DNA of 10,716 nt from VXNE01 sp964518405. Lineage in GTDB: Bacteria > Pseudomonadota > Gammaproteobacteria > Pseudomonadales > Azotimanducaceae. Below the pieces are notes generated by a model that was given only the letters and a program-made list of their open reading frames with translations, was not told the origin of the DNA and did no database searches. A program made the translations under genes and the position numbers. This document shows positions 4,409-10,716 of this stretch, one piece after another. The stretch spans positions 1 through 10,716 of the forward strand of contig CAZFGB010000213.1 in NCBI GenBank assembly GCA_964518405.1, given 5' to 3'. Numbering within the stretch: the first letter of the stretch is position 1; every line of letters starts with the position of its first letter.

Positions 4409-7275
4409 ACGTCGATGCCGCTCTCGCGGAGCCTGGCCACGAGCGCGTTCTCGAGACCCTCCGACGGCTCCATGACGATCGTCACGAACCAGCAGTTCTC
4501 CGGCGCGTGGGCCAGCGTGCGCATCCTCTGCGCGTCCTTTTCCGTAGTCACGATCCAGGTGCCCGCAGGCACCTCGAGGTCGGCGGGGGTGAACACGTGG
4601 TGATCGGCAAAAACGCGGACAACCGGCGCCAGACCGACTTCGGCGAGGGTGCGCGAAAAGCGGCGCGGATTGCCGATCCCCGCGATGGCGATCAGTGGAC
4701 CGTCGACGCGCCGCCTGAACTGCGCCGCGGGGACCGACTCGCCCGTGGTCAGGTTCTGAAACGTCGTCGGCCGGGCGGTCATGGTGTGTTCTCCCGGCAC
4801 CAGGCCTGTCTGCGGGCCGTTGGCGACGACGACATCGACTTCGGACAAGCGCGATACCGGTTCCCGCAGGGGGCCCGCGGGCAGGTGGAGGCCGTTGCCG
4901 ACGCCGCGGTCCCCGTCCAGCACCGCAATCTCGACATCGCGCGCCAGCGAATAGTGCTGCAGGCCGTCGTCGCTCAGCACGACATCGCACTCCGAGCGCG
5001 CCAGCACGCGCTGCACGGCAGCTACCCGGTCGGGATCCACCACTACCGAACACCCGGTGCGGCGGGCGATCAGGGCGGCCTCGTCGCCTGCCTGGGAGGC
5101 TGGCGTATCGCCCGTGACGTCGAGCGGATAGGAGGCGCGCCCGCCGTGTCCGCGCGACACGACGCCGACCCGGAGGTTTCGGTCGCGCAACCATCGGGCC
5201 AGCCATATGACCAACGGCGTCTTCCCGGTGCCGCCGACGGTGATGTTCCCGACCACGATCACCGGCACCGGCGCCCGCCACGCGGTCCCGGACCCCGACC
5301 GATAGCGTTCGCGCCTGCGCCGCGCAAGGTATGCGTAGACCAGCGACAGCGGCCACAGGAGTTTCGGCCAGAATGCCTCCCCGTACCACGCCTCGGCGAT
5401 CGCGCTGGTCGATGGCGCTTCCCTTTCCGCGACAGGCGCCGGGAAACGCGCCACCTCTTCTGCCCGGGTCTCGCTCGCATCATCGCCGTTGGCGAAGTGC
5501 AAGCGATGGAACCTGGCGTAGGCGCCGTCGGCGTCGAGCAATTCCTGGTGCTTGCCCATCTCGACGATGCGGCCGTCCTCGAGCACGGCGATCTTGTCGG
5601 CATGCTCCACCGTCCACAACCGGTGGGCGATGACCACGGTGGTGCGCCCGCGCATGACCTCGTCGAGCGCCTCCTGGACACGGCGTTCGCTCTCGACGTC
5701 GAGCGCCGACGTCGCTTCGTCGAGAATCAGGACGGGCGCATCTTTCAGCAGCGCCCGCGCCACCGCAATGCGCTGGCGCTGGCCGCCGGACAGGCGCGTC
5801 CCGCTGTCGCCGACGACCATGTCGAGGCGAGCCGAATCACGCGCGAACTGATCGACGTGCGCGCGCTCGACCGCACGCTCGATGTCCGCTTCGGCGGCGT
5901 CCGAAAGCTCACCGTACGCGATGTTGTTGCGCAGCGTGTCGTTGAACAGCGTGACCTGCTCGGAAACCACGGCAATCTGATCCCGCAGATTGCGCAGCGT
6001 GTACGCATCGAGCGTATGGCCATCCAGCAGAATCTCGCCGCGCGTCGGGTCGTAGAAACGGGGTATCAGGTTCGCCAGGGTCGATTTGCCGCTGCCGGAA
6101 CGGCCGACCAGCGCAAGCATCTCGCCCGGCGCGACGGAGAACGTCACCCCGCGCAGAATATCGTCTGCGCCGTCTTCGTATCGGAACCAGACATCGCGAA
6201 ACTCGATGCGCCCTTCGACCCGGTCCACCTCGAGTTCGCCCACATCGGGTTCCGCCTCCTGGTCGATCTGGGCGAATACGTTGCCGGCGGCGGCAAGCCC
6301 GCGCTGCAACCGCTCCGTGACCTCGGACAGGCGCTTCGTCGGATTCGCGAGCAGGCCCGCCCAGGTGATGTAGGTGACGACGCCGCCCGCGGTGAAGGAG
6401 CCCCCGATGTCCGGCACCAGCACCAGGGCCACGACGATACCCAGCAGACATGCGACGATCAGTTGAACGCCCTGCGTATTCCTGGCCTTGGTCGCCGCGA
6501 GCTTCGTGCTTCTCCGCCGGATGCGATCGCTCACTTCCGTGAATCGGTCGCGTTCTTTCGTCTCCGCGCCGAACGCGCGCACCAGCCGCTGGCCGGAGAT
6601 CACTTCCGTCGCGACCTGCGCGACTTCGCTCATCGATACCTCGATGGTTTCGCTGATGTGCCGGTAGCGGCGCGCCGCGGAACGCACGATCAGGGCGATA
6701 ACCGGCGACACGACGGCGAAAATGACGGTCAGCAGCCAGTTCGTGTACAGCATGGCCGCCAGCAGGAATATCACCTTGGCGCCGTCCTGCAGGAAGATCC
6801 GGACGACCTCCGTCACCGTGTCCCGCAACTGGGAGGCGGAGTAGGTCAGCCGGGAGAGCAGTTGCCCCCTTCCGGTGCGGTCGTAGTACGCGCTCGGCAC
6901 CACGAGCAGGCGGTCGAACAGGTCGCAGCGGATCACGTGCACGATGCCGAACGAGATGCGGGACAGGAGCAGTTCTCCGGCGACCGCTCCCACCGCCCGA
7001 ACGGCCGCGACCGCCACCATCAAGGCCGGAAAGAACCAGATCGCCCGGGCATCGGGGGAATCCGAGGCCTTGAACGTGTCGATGATCTGGCCGAGGAGGT
7101 ATGCGAAGGAAGCTTCCGCGCCAGCGGCCAGCAGGAATCCGATCACCGCGGCCGCGAACAGGAACCAGTGCGGCTGCAGGTAGTGGAGCAACCTCCAGTA
7201 GAGCGAGAGATCACCCTCCTGGATCTGATCCGCCGCGGTCGAATCGTCTTGCGGGTTTTCGGCGTCCGGGATCAT
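4405..7275 (-). CDS. MsbA lipid A flippase fused in frame to LpxK lipid A 4'-kinase
   Basis: One uninterrupted 956-residue frame encodes two normally separate inner-membrane lipid A proteins. Residues 1-592 are MsbA: transmembrane segments between about 34 and 310, then an ATPase domain with Walker A GRSGSGKST (391-399), Q-loop Gln440, signature LSGGQ (495-499), Walker B VLILDE (515-520, catalytic Glu520) and H-loop His551. MsbA uses ATP to flip core-lipid A across the inner membrane. After a charged, Ala/Pro-rich linker (about 594-625), LpxK begins at AEAWYG (627-632) with its membrane helix (636-651), the P-loop GNITVGGTGKTP (676-687), SDDGLQH (768-774), LPAGPLREP (798-806) and VTTEKDA (909-915). 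LpxK phosphorylates the 4' position of tetraacyldisaccharide 1-phosphate, giving lipid IVA. Topology fits, because both catalytic parts face the cytoplasm. ATG 7275-7273 has GAGG eight bases upstream. No ATG lies at the junction; GTG 5454-5452 (codon 608) could in theory start LpxK alone, with a poorly spaced ribosome site. Both halves are intact. Confidence 0.93.
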   Translation of the reverse strand: MIPDAENPQDDSTAADQIQEGDLSLYWRLLHYLQPHWFLFAAAVIGFLLAAGAEASFAYLLGQIIDTFKASDSPDARAIWFFPALMVAVAAVRAVGAVAGELLLSRISFGIVHVIRCDLFDRLLVVPSAYYDRTGRGQLLSRLTYSASQLRDTVTEVVRIFLQDGAKVIFLLAAMLYTNWLLTVIFAVVSPVIALIVRSAARRYRHISETIEVSMSEVAQVATEVISGQRLVRAFGAETKERDRFTEVSDRIRRRSTKLAATKARNTQGVQLIVACLLGIVVALVLVPDIGGSFTAGGVVTYITWAGLLANPTKRLSEVTERLQRGLAAAGNVFAQIDQEAEPDVGELEVDRVEGRIEFRDVWFRYEDGADDILRGVTFSVAPGEMLALVGRSGSGKSTLANLIPRFYDPTRGEILLDGHTLDAYTLRNLRDQIAVVSEQVTLFNDTLRNNIAYGELSDAAEADIERAVERAHVDQFARDSARLDMVVGDSGTRLSGGQRQRIAVARALLKDAPVLILDEATSALDVESERRVQEALDEVMRGRTTVVIAHRLWTVEHADKIAVLEDGRIVEMGKHQELLDADGAYARFHRLHFANGDDASETRAEEVARFPAPVAEREAPSTSAIAEAWYGEAFWPKLLWPLSLVYAYLARRRRERYRSGSGTAWRAPVPVIVVGNITVGGTGKTPLVIWLARWLRDRNLRVGVVSRGHGGRASYPLDVTGDTPASQAGDEAALIARRTGCSVVVDPDRVAAVQRVLARSECDVVLSDDGLQHYSLARDVEIAVLDGDRGVGNGLHLPAGPLREPVSRLSEVDVVVANGPQTGLVPGEHTMTARPTTFQNLTTGESVPAAQFRRRVDGPLIAIAGIGNPRRFSRTLAEVGLAPVVRVFADHHVFTPADLEVPAGTWIVTTEKDAQRMRTLAHAPENCWFVTIVMEPSEGLENALVARLRESGIDV

Positions 7276-7294
7276 TTGGTCCGCCTCGGGCGGG

Positions 7295-8743
7295 CTACCG
7301 CCGTCGCCGGTTCACCATGTGTATCGCCCGCCCGCCGACCGACAAAGCCGCCTCGTGCACGGCCTCGGCCAGGGTCGGATGCGCGAACATGGTCAACCCG
7401 AGGTCTTCCGCGCTGGCGTCGAACTCCATGGCGATCACCGCCTGCGCGACGAGTTCCGACGCCTGCGCGCCGAAGATGTGCACGCCGAGGAGCCGGTCCG
7501 TCTCCTCCTCGGCGACGATCTTGACGATGCCCTCCGCATCGTTCGCCGCCAGGGCGCGGCCATTGGCGGCGTAGGAGAATGTGCCGGCGCTGTACGCTTC
7601 GCCATCGGCCTTGAGATCCTGTTCGGTCCGGCCGACCCAGGCGATTTCCGGATGCGTGTAGATGACATTCGGAATGCACTCGTAGTTGACCATGGGCTTG
7701 TGGCCGGCAATGCGCTCGGCCACCATGACGCCCTCCTCCGCTCCCTTGTGCGCGAGCATGGGACCGCGCACGACATCGCCCACGGCATAGACGTCCGGTG
7801 CATCGGTCTCGCAAAGGTCGTTGACGTAGAGGAAGCCGCGCTCGTCGAGATTGACGCCGCTGTCCGGCGCCAGCAAGCCTTCCGTGTACGGGCGGCGCCC
7901 CACGGCGACAATGAGCTTGTCCACGGTCAGCGTGTGATCGCCGTCCTTGTCCTGGTAGTCGACGTCGACCTGTCGGTTCTCGCCTTTGCCCTTCACCCCG
8001 GCGCCGGTGACGCGGGTGCCGAGCCGGATATCGAGGCCCTGACGGCCGAAGGAACGCAACGCGTCGCGGGCGATGCGCTGGTCCGCAATGGGCAGGAACT
8101 CGTCCAGTGCTTCCAGCAGGACCACCTCGGCGCCGAGCCGGGACCAGACGCTGCCGAGTTCGAGACCGATCACGCCGGCGCCGATCACGCCGAGCCGCGA
8201 CGGCACGGCCTCGAATTCCAGCGCGCCCGCGGAGTCGACGATCACATCCGCCGCCAGCGGCACCGGATCGATCTCCATCGGCACCGAACCGGGCGCCAGG
8301 ATCACGTGCTCGGCCGCCAGTTCCGTCACCTCGCCTTCGTGGTTCGTGTATTCGACATGCTTGTGGGCGAGCAGCCTGCCGGTGCCGGCCAGCGACTCGA
8401 CGCCGTTGCCGCCGAACAACGCCCCGATGCCCGACGTGAGTTTCGCCACCACGCCGTCCTTGTGACGCATCATCTTCGCCACGTCGACGGAGAGGTCTCC
8501 GACATCGATGCCCAGCTCTTCGAACCCGTGGGCGGCCTCCGCGTACTTGTGCGAGGCGTCGAGCAGCGCCTTCGAGGGAATGCATCCCCAGTTCAGGCAG
8601 GTGCCCCCGAGCGTCGGATTTCCCTCCCTGTCCAGAGACTTGTCGATGCATGCGGCGCGCATGCCGAGTTGCGCGGCGCGGATGGCTGCGGCATAGCCGG
8701 CGGGGCCGCCCCCGATCACCACGATGTCGTATTCGTTCGCCAT
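7295..8743 (-). CDS. lpd: Dihydrolipoyl dehydrogenase (E3)
   Basis: This cytoplasmic flavoprotein reoxidises the dihydrolipoyl arm of E2 and passes electrons to NAD. Its position directly after sucAB marks it as the E3 of 2-oxoglutarate dehydrogenase, though E3 can serve pyruvate dehydrogenase and the glycine cleavage system too. The protein is 482 residues, the normal length. It shows the FAD-binding IGGGPAGYAAA (10-20), the redox pair Cys49/Cys54 in GGTCLNWGCIPSK (46-58), the NAD-binding GAGVIGLELG (188-197), the second FAD motif VYAVGDV (318-324), and the His455-Glu460 catalytic pair in HPTLAE of the dimerisation domain. The ATG at 8743-8741 begins the conserved N-terminus. The gap to the sucB stop is seven bases, and the only purine-rich site (GGAAG) is far upstream, so expression probably depends on coupling. 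The end (NRRRR) lies 19 bases before msbA. Confidence 0.97.
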   Translation of the reverse strand: MANEYDIVVIGGGPAGYAAAIRAAQLGMRAACIDKSLDREGNPTLGGTCLNWGCIPSKALLDASHKYAEAAHGFEELGIDVGDLSVDVAKMMRHKDGVVAKLTSGIGALFGGNGVESLAGTGRLLAHKHVEYTNHEGEVTELAAEHVILAPGSVPMEIDPVPLAADVIVDSAGALEFEAVPSRLGVIGAGVIGLELGSVWSRLGAEVVLLEALDEFLPIADQRIARDALRSFGRQGLDIRLGTRVTGAGVKGKGENRQVDVDYQDKDGDHTLTVDKLIVAVGRRPYTEGLLAPDSGVNLDERGFLYVNDLCETDAPDVYAVGDVVRGPMLAHKGAEEGVMVAERIAGHKPMVNYECIPNVIYTHPEIAWVGRTEQDLKADGEAYSAGTFSYAANGRALAANDAEGIVKIVAEEETDRLLGVHIFGAQASELVAQAVIAMEFDASAEDLGLTMFAHPTLAEAVHEAALSVGGRAIHMVNRRRR

Positions 8744-8750
8744 TGAGATT

Positions 8751-9974
8751 TCAGACTTCCAACAGTATTCGGGCCGGGTCTTCCAGCAGTTCCTTGATTG
8801 TCACCAGAAAGCGCACCGCCTCCTGGCCGTCGATCAGCCGATGATCGTAGGTGAGCGCAAGATACATCATCGGGCGCGCGACGATCTCGCCCCCCTCCAC
8901 CACCGGCCGCTGTTCGATCTTGTGCATGCCGAGGATGGCGGTCTGGGGCGGATTCAGTATGGGAGTGGACAGCAGGGAACCGAAGACCCCGCCGTTCGAG
9001 ATGGTGAAGGTGCCCCCGGTCATCTCTTCGATGGTGAGCTTGTTGTCGCGCGCCCGGGCGCCGAAGCCCGCGATCCGCTCCTCGATCTGGGCGATGCCGA
9101 GCGCATCGGCATCGCGCAGCACGGGCACGACCAGGCCCCGTTCGGTGCTCACCGCGACGCCGATATCGTAGAAACCGTGATAGACGACCTCGTCCCCGTC
9201 GATGCAGGCATTGACCAGCGGGAACCGTTTCAGCGCCTCTACGCCGGCGCGCACGAAGAAGCCCATGAATCCCAGGCGGGTGCCGTTGTGGGCGCGCTCG
9301 AAAGCGTCCCGGTGACGCGCCCGCAGGGTCATCACCGCTTCCATGTTCACCTCGTTGAACGTCGTCAGCATGGCGGCGTTTCGCTGCGCTTCGAGCAGGC
9401 GTTGCGCGATGGAAGCCCGCAGGCGCGTCATCGGGACGCGGCGCTCCGTGCGGTCGGCGAGGGACGAAGGATCGATTGCCGCGGGCGCCGGGGCGGTTTC
9501 TCCGCTCGGCGCCGGAGCCGGCGTCGGCGCCTGCCTCGCCGACGGCATGCTCGCGGCGCGCGACACGTCGGCCTTGGTGATGCGCCCGCCGCGACCGGAA
9601 CCGTTGAGCGTCGCGATGTCGATGCCTTGCTCTTCGGCGAGCTTGCGGGCGGCGGGCGAGATTCCCACTTCGGCCGCGGCGGGAGCGGCCTGCGGCTCGC
9701 CGACAGGTCGCGCCGGGGGAGGTTCCGCGCCGGCGGCGCCCGGCTCGAACTGCGCGATCACCTCGTCGCTCAACACCGTCTCGCCTTCCGCCTTCACGAT
9801 CTCGGTCAGGACGCCCGCCGCGGGTGCGACGATCTCGATCACGACCTTGTCGGTCTCTATGTCGGCCAGCATTTCGTCGCGCTGAACAGCCTCGCCGGGT
9901 TGCTTGTGCCACGCGGCGAGGGTGCCTTCCTCAATGGACTCCGGGAACGTGGGCGCCTTGATCTCCATGGTCAT
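8751..9974 (-). CDS. sucB: Dihydrolipoyllysine succinyltransferase SucB (2-oxoglutarate dehydrogenase E2)
   Basis: SucB is the core of the 2-oxoglutarate dehydrogenase complex; it moves the succinyl group from E1 through a swinging lipoyl arm to CoA. The 407-residue protein has one lipoyl domain (about 1-77) with the modified lysine in DIETDKV (Lys43), an Ala/Pro-rich linker, a peripheral-subunit-binding domain (about 104-140, ISPAARKLAEEQGID), a second Ala/Pro linker (about 142-170) and the catalytic acyltransferase domain (about 178-407). The active site is His378 and Asp382 in DHRLIDG. The segments TFNEVNM, GFMGFFVRAG and STPILNPPQTAILGMH are typical of SucB rather than AceF, and there is a single lipoyl domain as in SucB. 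The ATG at 9974-9972 directly follows the sucA stop codon (TAG ATG). A second ATG two codons later is equally possible. Seven bases separate its stop from lpd. Confidence 0.96.
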   Translation of the reverse strand: MTMEIKAPTFPESIEEGTLAAWHKQPGEAVQRDEMLADIETDKVVIEIVAPAAGVLTEIVKAEGETVLSDEVIAQFEPGAAGAEPPPARPVGEPQAAPAAAEVGISPAARKLAEEQGIDIATLNGSGRGGRITKADVSRAASMPSARQAPTPAPAPSGETAPAPAAIDPSSLADRTERRVPMTRLRASIAQRLLEAQRNAAMLTTFNEVNMEAVMTLRARHRDAFERAHNGTRLGFMGFFVRAGVEALKRFPLVNACIDGDEVVYHGFYDIGVAVSTERGLVVPVLRDADALGIAQIEERIAGFGARARDNKLTIEEMTGGTFTISNGGVFGSLLSTPILNPPQTAILGMHKIEQRPVVEGGEIVARPMMYLALTYDHRLIDGQEAVRFLVTIKELLEDPARILLEV

Positions 9975-10716
9975 CTACCCGACGAGCGCCTCTTCCACGA
10001 GCCGTTGCTGCCGATCGATGTGCTTGCTGAAGTAGCCGCTCGCGGGCGATGCGAAGGCCTCCCGCCCGGCGTAGAACAGGTACAGCGAGACATCGTGCCG
10101 CGCCAGGACCCTTCGCATGTGGTGCTGGCTAGCGTACCAGGCACCCTGGTTGGCCGGCTCTTCCTGGCACCAGGTGACGTACCTCAGTCTGCCGTACGGC
10201 GCGATGACGTCGCCGAGTTCCTTTTCCGGGAACGGATACAGTTGTTCGATACGCACGATGGCCACATCCTCGAGCCGCCTCTCGCGCCGCTCTTGGAGCA
10301 GGTCGTAGTACACCTTGCCGCTGCAGAGCACCAGCCGCCTGACGTTCTCCGGATCGAGATCGTCCACCTCCGGGATCACGGCCTGGAAACCGCCGTCGGC
10401 GAGGTCTTCCAGCGAGGACACGGCCAGCTTGTGCCTGAGCAGGCTCTTCGGGGTCAGCGCCACGAGCGGCTTGCGCAGCGGTCGAAGCACCTGCCGCCGC
10501 AGCATGTGGAACATCTGCGCCGGCGTCGTCGGCAGGCACACCTGGATATTGTGTTCCGCGCAGAGCTGGAGATAACGCTCGAGCCGAGCCGAAGAGTGTT
10601 CCGGCCCCTGCCCCTCGTAACCATGGGGCAGCAGCATGACCAGCCCGCAGAGGCGCGCCCATTTCGTCTCTCCGCTGGTGATGAACTGGTCGATCACGAC
10701 CTGGGCGCCGTTGGCG
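9975..10716 (-). CDS. sucA: 2-oxoglutarate dehydrogenase E1 SucA, C-terminal part (5' end outside window)
   Basis: SucA is the thiamine-diphosphate E1 component, which decarboxylates 2-oxoglutarate and succinylates the lipoyl arm of SucB. Only the last 246 residues are in the window; the frame runs off the right edge, so the GTG at 10697-10695 is an internal valine and not a start. The segment covers the end of the pyrimidine-binding transketolase-like domain and the C-terminal domain. It is highly conserved: GLVMLLPHGYEGQGPEHSSA, then RLERYLQLCAEHN, SPKSLLRH-like (TPKSLLRH), LCSGKVYYDLL, VAIVRIEQLYPFP and WCQEEPANQGAWY. The TAG stop (9977-9975) touches the sucB ATG, so the two E1/E2 genes are co-transcribed and probably translationally coupled. 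The promoter of this operon must lie outside the window. Confidence 0.97.
   Translation of the reverse strand, partial: ANGAQVVIDQFITSGETKWARLCGLVMLLPHGYEGQGPEHSSARLERYLQLCAEHNIQVCLPTTPAQMFHMLRRQVLRPLRKPLVALTPKSLLRHKLAVSSLEDLADGGFQAVIPEVDDLDPENVRRLVLCSGKVYYDLLQERRERRLEDVAIVRIEQLYPFPEKELGDVIAPYGRLRYVTWCQEEPANQGAWYASQHHMRRVLARHDVSLYLFYAGREAFASPASGYFSKHIDRQQRLVEEALVG

Noticed and set aside
5452..5454. GTG codon 608 as a separate start for LpxK
   Set aside because: The purine-rich AGAAGAG directly abuts the codon, too close for a ribosome site, and no stop ends MsbA before it; kept only as an alternative to the fusion.
4345..7524. Very long open frame on the + strand (over 1,000 codons) opposite msbA-lpxK
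   Set aside because: It is antisense to a gene with clear motifs in both domains, shows no recognisable domain, and is His/Arg/Gln-rich in the way expected when a GC-rich gene is read backwards.
7319..8746. 475-codon open frame on the + strand covering almost all of lpd
   Set aside because: Exactly antisense to lpd with no domain signal; stop-free because of high GC and codon bias.

Overview
The window looks like chromosomal core sequence from a high-GC gammaproteobacterium. I infer this from E. coli/Pseudomonas-type MurB, KdsB, LpxK, MsbA and SucA-SucB-Lpd proteins, and from a neighbourhood (rne end, murB, kdsB, lpxK, msbA) that recalls the rne-murB-...-kdsB-lpxK order of Pseudomonas and the msbA-lpxK-...-kdsB order of E. 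coli. The species cannot be named from this sequence. There is no phage, transposase, CRISPR array or RNA gene that I can support.

Layout from left to right. Positions 3-659 (+) hold the low-complexity, Arg-rich C-terminal tail of a protein that is most likely RNase E. murB (720-1757, -) converges on it. A short divergent gap (1758-1838) separates murB from an HSD17B10-type short-chain dehydrogenase (1839-2607, +) whose reading frame is broken by one indel near position 2199. An unrecognised secreted protein with a Ser/Gly linker and a cysteine-dense C-terminus (2695-3489, -) converges on the dehydrogenase. A 154-base gap (3490-3643) follows, with two different tandem direct repeats. From there to the right edge everything is on the minus strand and very tightly packed: sucA (partial, at the right edge), sucB, lpd, msbA-lpxK and kdsB.

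In transcription order (right to left) this last block reads sucA > sucB > lpd > msbA::lpxK > kdsB. The junctions are 0, 7 and 19 bases and then a 4-base overlap, which suggests one operon. The first three genes encode E1, E2 and E3 of the 2-oxoglutarate dehydrogenase complex (TCA cycle). The last two supply lipid A/Kdo synthesis and export: LpxK phosphorylates the lipid A disaccharide, KdsB activates Kdo, and MsbA flips the finished core-lipid A. murB adds a peptidoglycan step nearby.

The most unusual observation is that MsbA and LpxK are encoded as one uninterrupted 956-residue frame with intact motifs for both activities. The second is the cysteine-rich exported protein, which I could not assign to a family. 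Nothing here looks like a new defence or mobile system. All gaps between genes are shorter than 300 bases.
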